44,343 nt of DNA from Acidobacteriota bacterium (GCA_022340545.1 JAJDNV010000142.1:1-44343), one strand, 5' to 3'. Shown: positions 16,431 to 24,701, counted from the first letter of the stretch. The notes: generated by a model from the letters alone, not told the origin. Program-made: numbers and translations.

Positions 16431-18076
16431 TGTCCCCCGACCTCCAGAATCCCATGGTCCTCTGGCTGATCCTCACCGCCGCCCTGGCCGGCCTCACCTA
16501 CGCCTTCGTCCGCAAGGAGCTGCGCGTCCGGGTGCTCGCCTACGGGGCCTTCCTGATTGCCTGTGGGGTGGCGATCTGGCCCCCCTACGAGCAGGACGGC
16601 CGACCGGGGAAGATCCACCTCGGCTTGGACCTGCGCGGGGGCATCCACCTCGTCCTCGAGGTCGAGGTCGAGGACGCGCTCAACGCGACGGTGGACGATG
16701 CCGTCGCCACCACCCGGGAGCAGGCCACCCGGCAGGGTATCGAGTTCGGCCGTGTGCAGCGCACCGACCCGACCACCTTTGCCGTCGAGGGCGTCGAGCC
16801 AGCGCGGGTCAAGGACATGCGCGACATCCTCCGCGATCAGTTCGGAGGGACCTGGCAGGTCCAGGCTGCCGGCGAGGACGGCTTCAAGGTCCAGATGACG
16901 GACATCTACCAACGGCAGCTCAGGCAGCAGACCGTCGACGAAGCAATGCGCACCCTCCAGCGCCGGGTGAACCAGCTCGGGGTCGCCGAGCCGGTCATCG
17001 CCCGGCACGGCAGCACCGGCGACCAGATCCTCGTGCAGCTGCCGGGCGTCACCGACGTGGAGCAGGCCAAGCGCATCATCAAGACCACCGCGCAGCTCGC
17101 GCTGCGGCTGGTGGAGGACGCCGCGCCCAGCGAGGAGACGCTTCTCCAGAGCGTCGGGGGGAAGGTCCCCAACGATATGGAAGTCCTGACGGGCTCCGGG
17201 GACAGCCCGGGGGAGCGGACGTACTACCTCGTGCGCCGCGAGGCCATGGCCACCGGTCGCGACCTCAAGAACGCCCGGGTGGGCGTGGACGAGAACAACC
17301 GACCCCAGATCAACTTCACCCTCAATCCCACCGCCACCGATCGCTTCTCCCGGCAGACCGGCCGCAACATCGGCCGCCAGCTCGCGATCGTGCTCGATGG
17401 CAGCGTCTACTCCGCCCCGGTCATCCAGTCCAAGCTGGGGGCGGACAACCGCATCACCGGGACCTTCACCACCCAGGAAGCGGACGAGCTCTCGAAGATC
17501 CTCAAGGCAGGGGCCCTCCCCGCCACCCTCCGCTACCTCCAGGAGCTGACGGTAGGGGCCTCGCTCGGCCGGGACTCCATCCGCGACGGGGTCCGGGCCT
17601 CGGTCGCGGCCATGGCCTTCATCGTCATCTTCATGCTCGTGTACTACCGCCTGTCGGGGCTGAACGCGGTGATCGCGCTGAGCGCGAACCTGCTCATCGT
17701 GCTGGCGGCCCTCGCCTACAGCGGGGCCACCTTGACGCTTCCCGGCATCGCCGGGATCATCCTCATCGTCGGCGTGGGAGTCGACACGAACGTCCTTGTG
17801 TTCGAACGGATTCGCGAGGAGCTCCGGAACGGCAAGACCGTCCGGGTGGCCATCCAGAACGGGTTCGACCGGGTCTTGACGACCATCGTCGACACCCACC
17901 TCACCGGGCTGATCGCCGCGGCGTTCCTCTTCCAGTTCGGGACCGGTCCGATCAAGGGCTTCGCCGTCACCCTCGTCATTGGTCTCGTGGCCAACGTGTT
18001 CGCCTCCTACTTCGTGAGCAAGCTCCTGTTCGAGTGGGTCCTTGGCAAGCGCCACGTCGAGAAGCTGAGCATCTAG
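16430..18076 (+). CDS. secD: Protein translocase subunit SecD
   Basis: 548 residues. SecD with SecF uses the proton gradient to pull exported proteins out of SecYEG. The N-terminal helix is LWLILTAALAGLTYAFV, followed by the signature GLDLRGGIHLVLEVEV. The periplasmic P1 domain includes RVNQLGVAEPVIARHG and INFTLNPTATDRF. The C-terminal membrane part has LTVGASLGRDSIRDGV, VGVDTNVLVFERIREEL and the last helices to HVEKLSI. The ATG at 16430 shares its A with the yajC stop TGA; a GTG 3 nt upstream is also possible. secF follows after 9 nt. Confidence 0.95.
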   Translation: MSPDLQNPMVLWLILTAALAGLTYAFVRKELRVRVLAYGAFLIACGVAIWPPYEQDGRPGKIHLGLDLRGGIHLVLEVEVEDALNATVDDAVATTREQATRQGIEFGRVQRTDPTTFAVEGVEPARVKDMRDILRDQFGGTWQVQAAGEDGFKVQMTDIYQRQLRQQTVDEAMRTLQRRVNQLGVAEPVIARHGSTGDQILVQLPGVTDVEQAKRIIKTTAQLALRLVEDAAPSEETLLQSVGGKVPNDMEVLTGSGDSPGERTYYLVRREAMATGRDLKNARVGVDENNRPQINFTLNPTATDRFSRQTGRNIGRQLAIVLDGSVYSAPVIQSKLGADNRITGTFTTQEADELSKILKAGALPATLRYLQELTVGASLGRDSIRDGVRASVAAMAFIVIFMLVYYRLSGLNAVIALSANLLIVLAALAYSGATLTLPGIAGIILIVGVGVDTNVLVFERIREELRNGKTVRVAIQNGFDRVLTTIVDTHLTGLIAAAFLFQFGTGPIKGFAVTLVIGLVANVFASYFVSKLLFEWVLGKRHVEKLSI

Positions 18077-18085
18077 GGGGCGGAG

Positions 18086-19045
18086 ATGGAGATCCTCAAG
18101 AACCCGAACTTCAACTTCCTCGGAACGGCCAGGTATGTCGTCATCGTGAGCGTGATCCTCGTCGCCGGCGGTATCTACGCCGTTGCCAGCGGCAAGGTCC
18201 GCTACGGCGTGGAGTTCTCCGAGGGCACGCAGCTCGTCCTCCAGTTCCAGACCACCCCCGCGGTCGACCGGATCCGCGACGCGGTGGCGGCGGTCTCGCC
18301 GGGGGCGGAGATTCAGACCTTCGGCAATCTGGCTGACAACAAGGTCCGCGTCCGTCTGGGCCCCCAGGATCGCGAGGCCGGGGGCGGAGGCACCGACCCC
18401 GAGAGCGACCTCGAAGCCGCGGCCCGTGCCGCCCTCGCCGCCCTTGCCAACGATTACGCTGACAACGCGGTCATCGAGTCCTCGGCCGAGATCGTCGGGC
18501 CGACCGTCGGTGCGGAGCTCAGGGAGAAGGCGATCCTCCTGGTCTCGCTCGGCCTGATCGCCCAGCTCATCTACATCGGCGTTCGCTTCAAGGGCGGGGT
18601 CTGGGGAGCGGGGGCGGCCCTGGCCGCGCTCCACGACGTCGTCGTGGCCATCGGGGTCCTCACCTTCTTCGGCTACGAGATCACCCTGAACGTCATCGCC
18701 GCCCTCCTGACCCTGGTCGGCTACAGCGTCAACGACACCATCGTCATCTTCGACCGGGCCCGAGAGAACCTCAGGCAGCGCCGCAAGGTGCCGATGACCG
18801 AGCTGCTGAACGACTCCATCAACCAGACCCTGACCCGCACGGTGATCACCAGCGGGACCACCTTCCTCGCGCTCATGGGGCTCTACGTCTTCGGGGGAGA
18901 GGTGCTGCGCGGCTTCAGCTTCGCCCTCGTGGTCGGGACGATCGTTGGCACGTACTCCACGATGTTCGTCGCGATCCCGCTCGTGGGCTTGTGGTACGCC
19001 CGGAGGAACAAGCCCGCCGCTCCCGCCGCCAAGGCGGCGCTCTAG
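18086..19045 (+). CDS. secF: Protein translocase subunit SecF
   Basis: 319 residues, six membrane helices. The first helix is RYVVIVSVILVAGGIYAV, followed by GVEFSEGTQLVLQF (SecF-type equivalent of the DlrGG signature) and the small P1 domain. The membrane core shows VGPTVGAELREKAI, GYSVNDTIVIFDRAREN and INQTLTRTVITSGTTF, all typical of SecF. The product partners SecD and YajC in the inner membrane. The C-terminus (ARRNKPAAPAAKAAL) is a short Ala-rich tail. Confidence 0.95.
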   Translation: MEILKNPNFNFLGTARYVVIVSVILVAGGIYAVASGKVRYGVEFSEGTQLVLQFQTTPAVDRIRDAVAAVSPGAEIQTFGNLADNKVRVRLGPQDREAGGGGTDPESDLEAAARAALAALANDYADNAVIESSAEIVGPTVGAELREKAILLVSLGLIAQLIYIGVRFKGGVWGAGAALAALHDVVVAIGVLTFFGYEITLNVIAALLTLVGYSVNDTIVIFDRARENLRQRRKVPMTELLNDSINQTLTRTVITSGTTFLALMGLYVFGGEVLRGFSFALVVGTIVGTYSTMFVAIPLVGLWYARRNKPAAPAAKAAL

Positions 19046-19158
19046 GCGGGCGAAACACCGGCGGATCGGCGCCGGTTGACGAGAAATTACACCCGGCGGG
19101 AAACACTCCCCGTGGGCACCCCGTTGGTCCCGTAGTGGAGAGTTTCTCGGGTGCTAAG

Positions 19159-20007
19159 ATGTCCTTGATGATCGGCCTCGAGCCAGAGAAGGCGCCGGAG
19201 GAGTCTCCGCGGCGCAATCTGGGCGCCATCGACGAGGACAAGCTTCTCGCGGGCAACCTCATTGCTTCGGTCCCAAAGAAGCACACCCGGTTCCGGCAGA
19301 TATGGGGCAGCTCGTTCGCCCTCCACGCGATCGCTGCCCTCCTTGTCCTCCTGGTTCCGGTCTTCGTGCCCCCCGATCTTCCCCCCCGCGATGTCATCAC
19401 CGTTCTCATCTACGATCCCCCTCCTCCGCCCCCCCCACCCCTGCCCATGGGGTCGAGGATGCAGGAAGAGAAGCCGGAGCCCCCGAAGCCGGTGGTCGAG
19501 ACGCCGCCGGAGGAGCCGGAGTTCACCGCCCCGATCGAGCCAACCACCCCGACGGAGGTGGCGGAGCTGCGGCCGGAGGATGCGGTGTCGCCGGACGACC
19601 AGTTCGGCAGCGAGACCGGCAGCGAGTTCGGGGTGCCGGAGGGCATGGACATGGGCGTCGAGGGCGGCATGGTGGGCGGTATCCCCGGAGGGGTCCTGGG
19701 CGGGGTCCTGGGTGGCACCGGGACCGGCCCCGTCATGGACTACGACTCGCCCCCCCGACCCATCAAGATCACGCGACCCCAGTATCCCCAGGAGGCCTTC
19801 GTCAAGAAGGTCGAGGGAACGGTCGTCGTCGAGATCCTCATCGACTCCACGGGGCGCGTCGTCCGCGCACGGGTCATCCAGTCCGTGCCCATGCTGGATG
19901 CGGCCGCGCTGCAGACCGTCTACCAGTGGATCTTCGAGCCCGCGATCAAGCGGGGCCGCCCGGTCCCGACGATCGCCCACGCCCCGGTGGCATTCCGCAT
20001 CTACTGA
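19159..20007 (+). CDS. TonB-family energy transducer (first copy)
   Basis: 282 residues. A 50-residue cytoplasmic N-terminus precedes one membrane helix (residues about 50-71), then a Pro-rich stretch (eight prolines at 87-94, EEKPEPPKPVVETPPEEPE). A Gly-rich linker of GGxxGG type follows (GMVGGIPGGVLGGVLGG). The C-terminal TonB domain is from about residue 195: RPQYPQEAFVKKVEGTVVVEIL to VYQWIFEPAIKRGRPV. TonB spans the periplasm and passes inner-membrane energy to outer-membrane receptors. I chose the ATG at 19159; the frame is open further upstream but reads into the intergenic region. It has no ExbB/ExbD of its own and probably uses those downstream. Confidence 0.85.
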   Translation: MSLMIGLEPEKAPEESPRRNLGAIDEDKLLAGNLIASVPKKHTRFRQIWGSSFALHAIAALLVLLVPVFVPPDLPPRDVITVLIYDPPPPPPPPLPMGSRMQEEKPEPPKPVVETPPEEPEFTAPIEPTTPTEVAELRPEDAVSPDDQFGSETGSEFGVPEGMDMGVEGGMVGGIPGGVLGGVLGGTGTGPVMDYDSPPRPIKITRPQYPQEAFVKKVEGTVVVEILIDSTGRVVRARVIQSVPMLDAAALQTVYQWIFEPAIKRGRPVPTIAHAPVAFRIY

Positions 20008-20102
20008 CCCCGGGCCGAGCGGCGCAGGGAACCCGCGGCACCCCTCCGGTGTCCAAGGTTTCGTCGGAACTTGTGGCCGCCGGGGCCCTCGAGATGGACG
20101 CC

Positions 20103-20132
20103 TTGACACCCCGAAAACCGCAGGGATAAAAT
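20103..20132 (+). promoter_or_regulatory. Sigma-70-type promoter of tonB2-exbB-exbD-exbD
   Basis: TTGACA (20103-20108), 18-bp spacer, TAAAAT (20127-20132). The leader to the ATG at 20191 is about 50 nt. This is one of the clearest promoters in the window and separates this operon from the first tonB gene. Confidence 0.7.
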
Positions 20133-20190
20133 CCGGTTCTCTTGCTGGAAAACCAATGGCCTTAATGTCTAGAGTGTAGGGGCGCAGGGT

Positions 20191-20910
20191 ATGGAACAAA
20201 GGCTCTTTGAGGACCTCATCGAGTCCGACAAGGTGGCCCATCGGACCAATCAGTCCAGGACCTGGCCGGTCTCCGTCGCCATACACGTCGTGTTCGCGGT
20301 GGCGATCATCGTCGTGCCCCTCCTGCAGGCCGGGCTTCTCCCCGAACCGGCGGCGGTCAAGGCATTCTTCGTGGAGCCGATGGCGGCCCCGCCGCCGCCC
20401 CCGCCGCCGCCGCCGCCGAAGCCGGTCACGCAGCGGGCCCCCACGATCGTAGCGCCGGTCCTGGAGGACTCCTTCGTGGCCCCGGTGGTCGAGGAGCTCC
20501 TGCCCGAGGAAGGCCTGGACCTGGGCGATACGGTGGAGGGCGGCGTCGCCGGCGGCGTTCCCGGCGGTGTCATCGGAGGCATCGTGGGGGGCCTGCCCGA
20601 CGCCCCGCCCCCGCCAGCCCAGAAGGCCATCCGTGTGGGGGGGCAGATCCAGCGGCCGAAGAAGCTGAAGGACGTCTCCCCCGTCTATCCAGACATCGCG
20701 AAGCAGGCCCGGGTGCAGGGCGTTGTCATCCTTGAGTGCACGATCTCACCCCAGGGCAAGGTGACCGACGTCAAGGTTCTGCGTGGCATCCCGCTCCTGA
20801 ACGAGTCCGCTATCAACGCGGTCCGGCAGTGGGTCTACACGCCGACCCTTCTCAACGGCGTTCCAGTCCCCGTCATCATGACCGTTACGGTCAACTTCAA
20901 GCTCTCGTAG
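20191..20910 (+). CDS. TonB-family energy transducer (second copy)
   Basis: 239 residues with the same design as the first copy but shorter. The membrane helix is at about residues 26-48 (WPVSVAIHVVFAVAIIVVPLL), ten prolines in a row follow at 67-76, then a Gly-rich linker GGVAGGVPGGVIGGIVGG and the TonB domain with VSPVYPDIAKQARVQGVVIL and VRQWVYTPTLLNGVPVP. It heads an operon with exbB and two exbD genes, which encode the proton-driven motor that energises it. A loose AGGG lies upstream of the ATG. It is likely for uptake of siderophores, oligosaccharides or other large ligands; the ligand cannot be told. Confidence 0.9.
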   Translation: MEQRLFEDLIESDKVAHRTNQSRTWPVSVAIHVVFAVAIIVVPLLQAGLLPEPAAVKAFFVEPMAAPPPPPPPPPPKPVTQRAPTIVAPVLEDSFVAPVVEELLPEEGLDLGDTVEGGVAGGVPGGVIGGIVGGLPDAPPPPAQKAIRVGGQIQRPKKLKDVSPVYPDIAKQARVQGVVILECTISPQGKVTDVKVLRGIPLLNESAINAVRQWVYTPTLLNGVPVPVIMTVTVNFKLS

Positions 20911-20944
20911 GGCGAGAGCGCAACTCAGCCCAGGAGGACGCAAG

Positions 20945-21622
20945 ATGCAGTTCGATTTGAGGTCCATGGCGGAGCACATGGGCGGCGTGGCTTGGGCCAC
21001 CGTCATCACGCTCTTCATCATGTCCATGTATTCGATCGCGGTCATGATCGAGCGGTACTGGACCTTTCTCCAGGCGACCAAGCAGTCGCGCAAGTACGCG
21101 CCGGAGGTGGCCCGCTACCTCAAGCAGAGGAAGATCAAGGAAGCGATCGACATCTCCGACGGCAAGCAGTTCAAGATGTCCCACCTGGCGAAGGTGCTCA
21201 AGCCCGGGCTTCAGGAGTGGCAGTACCAGGTCGAGATCGGGGAGGTGGAGAAGGACCGAGAGGGCGCGGTCGAGGCGGCCAAGCGCGCCATCCAGCGCGC
21301 CACCGCGGTCAACCTCGCTGATCTCAAGCGGGGCCTGAGCGGCCTCGCCACCATTGGAGCCACCGCGCCCTTCGTGGGTCTCTTCGGCACCACCTTCGGT
21401 ATCATCAACGCCTTCGCGGGCATGGCGCTCACCGGCTCGGGTGGTATCGCCGCCGTCTCCGCCGGTATCGCCGAGGCGCTCATCACCACCGCATTCGGCC
21501 TCTTCGTGGCCGTCCCCGCGGTCTGGGCCTTCAACTACTTCAACGGCAAGGTCGAGGGCTTCAACGTCGAGATGGACAACTCGAGCTCGGAGCTCCTCGA
21601 CTACTTCATCAAGCAGGGCTAG
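20945..21622 (+). CDS. exbB: MotA/TolQ/ExbB proton channel protein
   Basis: 225 residues, three membrane helices. The first is WATVITLFIMSMYSIAVMIERY. The conserved motor part is LATIGATAPFVGLFGTTFGIINAF, then ALITTAFGLFVAVPAVWAFNYF. The residues lining the proton path in ExbB/TolQ (Thr and small residues in these helices) are present. An excellent ribosome site, AGGAGG, lies 7 nt before the ATG. It forms a pentamer around an ExbD dimer. TolQ is an alternative name, but the tonB gene upstream and the two exbD genes downstream favour ExbB. Confidence 0.92.
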   Translation: MQFDLRSMAEHMGGVAWATVITLFIMSMYSIAVMIERYWTFLQATKQSRKYAPEVARYLKQRKIKEAIDISDGKQFKMSHLAKVLKPGLQEWQYQVEIGEVEKDREGAVEAAKRAIQRATAVNLADLKRGLSGLATIGATAPFVGLFGTTFGIINAFAGMALTGSGGIAAVSAGIAEALITTAFGLFVAVPAVWAFNYFNGKVEGFNVEMDNSSSELLDYFIKQG

Positions 21623-21694
21623 CGCCGAAGCAGGCGGCCGTGCGGTCGGAGTCGTGGAAGGCCCCGGCCGCCGACGGACTAAGGAGTACTCGCA

Positions 21695-22126
21695 ATGGCA
21701 ATGGCAGTCGGTGGACCCAAAGAAGGTCCGATGGCGGAGATCAACGTCACGCCCATGGCTGACGTGATGATCGTCCTCCTCATCATCTTCATGGTCGTCA
21801 CGCCACTCCTCCAGAAAGGCGTGGACGTGAGGCTCCCGCAGGCGTCGAACACCGCGGAGCGCAAGGATCAGCCCAAGATCCCGGTGGTCGCGGTCCGGCG
21901 GGACAACACCGTCTTCCTCGGCATGGAGCGCCTCGACAGCCAGGCGGCCCTTCTCCCGCTGCTCAAGGAGATGGTTCAGGACATGGCCGAGGGGACCCGC
22001 CTGGCCTATCTCAAGGCCGACGAGGCCCTCCCCTACTCCGAGATCATGAAGGTGATGGACCTCTGCCGAGAGGCAGGGATTGAGGAAGTCGCGCTCATCG
22101 CTGAGCGCAAGGTGCAGGGGGGCTAG
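21695..22126 (+). CDS. exbD: ExbD/TolR biopolymer transport protein (first copy)
   Basis: 143 residues. A short cytoplasmic tail ends in INVTPMADVMIVLLIIFMVVTPLL, the ExbD membrane helix with the essential proton-carrying Asp at D23. The periplasmic domain follows (VDVRLPQASNTAERKD and a beta-alpha fold ending AGIEEVALIAERKVQ). It works with ExbB and TonB. The next exbD starts one base after this stop. Two different ExbD subunits suggest a heterodimer or alternative partners. Confidence 0.92.
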   Translation: MAMAVGGPKEGPMAEINVTPMADVMIVLLIIFMVVTPLLQKGVDVRLPQASNTAERKDQPKIPVVAVRRDNTVFLGMERLDSQAALLPLLKEMVQDMAEGTRLAYLKADEALPYSEIMKVMDLCREAGIEEVALIAERKVQGG

Positions 22127-22127
22127 C

Positions 22128-22616
22128 ATGCACAAGAGAACCCGGCGCCGGCACTGGAGGGAGGACGAAGAACACGCCGCCCGCGTCGTCACCTCGGGGG
22201 CGATGGGCTCGATCAATGTCACCCCCTTCATCGACGTCCTTCTGGTGCTCCTGATCATCTTCATGGTGGTCACGCCGCTCACCCAGAAGGGGCTCGACAT
22301 CTCTCTGCCGCAGCCGCCCCCGGAGAACCAGCCCCCGCCGCAGAGGCACAATGTCCAGGTCGTGCTGACCCTCGAGGAGGGCGCCATGACCATCAACAAG
22401 AACCCGGTGGGGATCACGGAGCTCGCCGCGCGTCTGCGCGACGTCTTCCAGGCCCGCTCGGACAAGACGATGTTCGTCAAGGCGTCCGGTGGCGTCCTCT
22501 ACGGCCGGGTCGTCGACGCGATGGACATCGCGCGCGGGGCCGGGGTGGAGCGAATCGGGATCATCTCCGAGAAGATGATCCAGGAGGCCGGCGGCGCCAT
22601 GGGCGGCCAGCCCTAG
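22128..22616 (+). CDS. exbD: ExbD/TolR biopolymer transport protein (second copy)
   Basis: 162 residues from the ATG at 22128. The N-terminal tail is unusually basic and acidic (HKRTRRRHWREDEEHAARV), followed by SINVTPFIDVLLVLLIIFMVVTPL with the conserved Asp at D36. The periplasmic domain has a Pro-rich insertion (PQPPPENQPPPQ). AGGGGGG overlapping the end of the first exbD serves as ribosome site. It is the last gene of the operon, followed 25 bp later by a strong terminator. Confidence 0.92.
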   Translation: MHKRTRRRHWREDEEHAARVVTSGAMGSINVTPFIDVLLVLLIIFMVVTPLTQKGLDISLPQPPPENQPPPQRHNVQVVLTLEEGAMTINKNPVGITELAARLRDVFQARSDKTMFVKASGGVLYGRVVDAMDIARGAGVERIGIISEKMIQEAGGAMGGQP

Positions 22617-22640
22617 GCGCGTCCGCCACCACGCCTCCAG

Positions 22641-22670
22641 AGGGGCCCCGCCGCGCGGGGCCCCTTTTTT
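22641..22670 (+). terminator. Strong intrinsic terminator after exbD
   Basis: A 10-bp GC stem (GGGGCCCCGC / GCGGGGCCCC), a 3-nt loop CGC, then six Ts. Ends the tonB-exbB-exbD-exbD operon. Confidence 0.93.
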
Positions 22671-22700
22671 GTTCTGTTCAATGACCCCCCACCCTATCCC

Positions 22701-22790
22701 TCCCCACGTAGGGGGCTCGGGGGACGCGAAGTCGAGCTTGCGAGACGAGCGTCGACCCCGAGTGTAGGTCGCGACGCGGCAGCGTCGCCT
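22701..22790. repeat. Hairpin repeat A, copy 1
   Basis: Begins TCCCCACGTAG and matches 22921-23007 almost base for base over the first 46 nt (two differences), with weaker match after. CTCGGGG plus GACGC at 22716-22727 can pair with GCGTC and CCCCGAG at 22749-22762, giving a 12-bp stem with a 2-nt bulge. No protein is encoded. Confidence 0.75.
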
Positions 22791-22828
22791 CCGACAGGCG
22801 CGAAAGACGTTGAGATAGGCCCCGTACA

Positions 22829-22859
22829 CCCGCGTGTCCCCAGGGACGGGACACGCGGG
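22829..22859. repeat. Perfect 12-bp hairpin
   Basis: CCCGCGTGTCCC and GGGACACGCGGG flank a 7-nt loop (CAGGGAC). It lies between repeat A copy 1 and repeat B copy 1. No U-run follows on either strand. Confidence 0.7.
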
Positions 22860-22864
22860 CGAGT

Positions 22865-22884
22865 CTAGGCCTGGTGCCAGCCGC
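22865..22884. repeat. Repeat B, copy 1
   Basis: A 20-bp sequence starting CTAGGCCTGG and ending CCAGCCGC, identical at 23011-23030. It contains the inverted repeat CTGG-TG-CCAG. Confidence 0.75.
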
Positions 22885-22920
22885 ACCTGGTCATCGACCG
22901 GCCTCGATTCACCGCATCTC

Positions 22921-23007
22921 TCCCCACGTAGTGGGCTCGGGGGACGCGAAGTCGAGCCTGCGAGACCCGCGTCGCCCCCGGCTCGGTTCGGCGACGCGAC
23001 AGCGTCT
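22921..23007. repeat. Hairpin repeat A, copy 2
   Basis: Second copy of the repeat at 22701. The stem is kept even where bases differ: GACGCG at 22943-22948 pairs with CGCGTC at 22968-22973, and flanking GGGG pairs with CCCC. Conserved folding with changed sequence suggests the structure matters. Confidence 0.75.
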
Positions 23008-23010
23008 GAC

Positions 23011-23030
23011 CTAGGCCTGGTGCCAGCCGC
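23011..23030. repeat. Repeat B, copy 2
   Basis: Exact copy of 22865-22884. Here it follows repeat A copy 2 after only 3 bp, while in the first unit about 75 bp with the 12-bp hairpin are inserted between A and B. The region 22671-23075 holds no gene beyond these repeats. Confidence 0.75.
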
Positions 23031-23075
23031 GCTGGGCCGGCTCGGCTCAGAAGCAGGGTCGCCGGACTCGTCCCC

Positions 23076-23273
23076 TCAGTCTTCGAGGGGCATGACCAGC
23101 CAGAGGATCACGTAGACCAGCATCCCGGGAAACGCCGCCGAGCAGACGGACACCGCTACGTAGAGGATCCGTACCACCGTGGGGCTCCAGCCCAGCCAGG
23201 CGGCGAGCCCCCCGCACACGCCACCCAGGAGCCGGTTCCGTCGCGAGCGGTGCAGGGGGCCCTGCGTGGACAT
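23076..23273 (-). CDS. PspC-domain small membrane protein
   Basis: 65 residues: RNRLLGGVCGGLAAWLGWSPTVVRILYVAVSVCSAAFPGMLVYVILWLVMPLED. (Shown motifs: LLGGVCGGLA, then a hydrophobic helix, then LVMP.) This is a stand-alone PspC domain as found in phage-shock systems, where PspC senses envelope stress at the inner membrane. No pspA or pspB homologue is in the window, so the partner is unknown. The ATG at 23273 opens with a short basic tail, MSTQGPLHRSRR. Confidence 0.88.
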   Translation of the reverse strand: MSTQGPLHRSRRNRLLGGVCGGLAAWLGWSPTVVRILYVAVSVCSAAFPGMLVYVILWLVMPLED

Positions 23274-23374
23274 CGGCGTTGCCTCCTGAGATCACAGGGC
23301 AGCAGCCCGAGCGGCGGGACGCCTCCGCGTGGGAAGGGAGGCGCCCCCGGGCGAGCCCGAAGGTCCGCGGCGTC

Positions 23375-24415
23375 CTACTCCGTCAACCCCTCCGCCGGCA
23401 CCTCGCTCGCGGCGTCCCGCTCAGCCTGCTGCTCCTCCCGCAGCTCCAGCGCCTGCCTCTGGAGGATCTGCGCCTGCTCGAGGTATCTCCTGCGCTCGGA
23501 CCGGTTGGGGGCCACCTGGGCCTTGACCCGGTAGAGCAGGCCCTTGCTGATGAGGGCTTCCCAGTAGTCGGGCTGGATCGCGAGGGCCTTGTCCACGGCC
23601 TCGATGCCGAGGTCCGCCTGTTCGTTCTTCTGTTCGTCGTTGAGGGCAGGGTCCCGATAGGCCTTGTCCCAGTGGAACGTCGCCACCTTGTAATAGCCGC
23701 TGGGGTCATCCGGGGCGAGGTCGGCACAGCGCAACATGGTCTGGATGGCGTCCTCGAACCGCGCCATTCGCGGCCCCTCGCTGTCCACCGTATAGGCGTT
23801 GCCTTCCGTGTCCCAGAGCGGCTTGTTGTAGAAGGACGAGAGCGCCCCGCAGGCCTTGGTGTCTTCCGGGTGGTCCCGGACCACCCGCAGGTAGGTGGCC
23901 TCCGCCTCATCCACCCGGTTGAACTTCTCGTAGAGGTTCGCCATGGCGTACATGTTCATGACGTCTTCCGGGTTGTCCTTCACCAGCTCCTCGGCGTAGT
24001 GCAGGGCCTTCTCGAAGTCCTCGACCGGCGGGTCGGAGTAGATCCCGATCAGGGCCCCCAGGGCGGTGCGCCTGGTCGCCTCGAGGTTGGGGGTGCCCCC
24101 CTTGTTGACCTCGAGCGACTTCTCGTAGTGCTCGATCGCCTTGTCGAGGTGCGCCCGGATCTCTGGGTCGTCGGACCGGCTCGGGATGTAGAGAGCCTGG
24201 TGGGCGCTGGCGAGATAGGCGTGCGCCTCCGCGAAGTCGGGCTTGTGGGCGATCGCCTGCTCGTACTCCTCGATGGCCCCGCGGTAGTCCTCCGCCTTGT
24301 AGAGCTTGTTGCCGTCCTGGAAGGCCGCTTTGGCCTGGATCAGTTCGCAACCTGCCCCTGCGATGACGAGGGCGAGAAGGGCAGCGAGCATGGGCGCGTG
24401 GTATCGGATTCTCAT
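23375..24415 (-). CDS. TPR-repeat lipoprotein
   Basis: 346 residues. The signal MRIRYHAPMLAALLALVIAG ends in a lipobox with Cys23, so it should be lipid-anchored in the envelope. Tetratricopeptide pairs follow, such as GNKLYKAEDYRGAIEEYEQA and ALHYAEELVKDNPEDV, plus ATYLRVVRDHPED. The last part (EALISKGLLYRVKAQVAPNR) is a helical tail with many Glu and Gln. It probably scaffolds an envelope complex. A clear sigma-70-type promoter lies upstream, with about a 45-nt leader. I used the ATG at 24415 because the lipobox then sits at the right distance. Confidence 0.85.
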   Translation of the reverse strand: MRIRYHAPMLAALLALVIAGAGCELIQAKAAFQDGNKLYKAEDYRGAIEEYEQAIAHKPDFAEAHAYLASAHQALYIPSRSDDPEIRAHLDKAIEHYEKSLEVNKGGTPNLEATRRTALGALIGIYSDPPVEDFEKALHYAEELVKDNPEDVMNMYAMANLYEKFNRVDEAEATYLRVVRDHPEDTKACGALSSFYNKPLWDTEGNAYTVDSEGPRMARFEDAIQTMLRCADLAPDDPSGYYKVATFHWDKAYRDPALNDEQKNEQADLGIEAVDKALAIQPDYWEALISKGLLYRVKAQVAPNRSERRRYLEQAQILQRQALELREEQQAERDAASEVPAEGLTE

Positions 24416-24466
24416 CGGCCGTCTCCCGGGAAAGTCGTTGAATACAAAGAAGCTCGGAGAAACCAG

Positions 24467-24496
24467 ATTATAGACACGAGCCCGAATGCGAGTCAA
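24467..24496 (-). promoter_or_regulatory. Sigma-70-type promoter of the TPR lipoprotein
   Basis: On the minus strand TTGACT (24491-24496), 18-bp spacer, TATAAT (24467-24472). Confidence 0.7.
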
Positions 24497-24683
24497 GGAC
24501 GTCTGCAGCCCGACGAGGTCCCGCGCCCCCCTGTGAACCAACACCTCGGCCCGGCGCCCGCTCGTCCCCGACCCCACACCCGCCACCGGGCCCGGCGACG
24601 GCGAGGCGGCGCCGCCCGCCCGCCGCCTCGTCCCGCTCCCGCTTCGCCCCGGCCCCCAGTGGCGCAACCCGTTGGAACGGCAC

Positions 24684-24689
24684 TAGACT
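24684..24689 (+). promoter_or_regulatory. -10 box of rel
   Basis: TAGACT ends 12 nt before the ATG at 24702. No -35 or strong ribosome site is evident. Confidence 0.4.
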
Positions 24690-24701
24690 GAGGCGAAAGC
24701 C

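Noticed and set aside
16199-18634. Long minus-strand frame (about 811 codons) opposite yajC-secD-secF
   Set aside because: Complements clear Sec genes and shows no recognisable motifs.
19075-19104. TTGACG as a -35 for the first tonB gene
   Set aside because: No acceptable -10 at the right distance.
23320-23343. CGCCTCC/GGAGGCG hairpin after the TPR lipoprotein as a terminator
   Set aside because: Only 7 bp with a 10-nt loop and no U-run; not strong enough to call.
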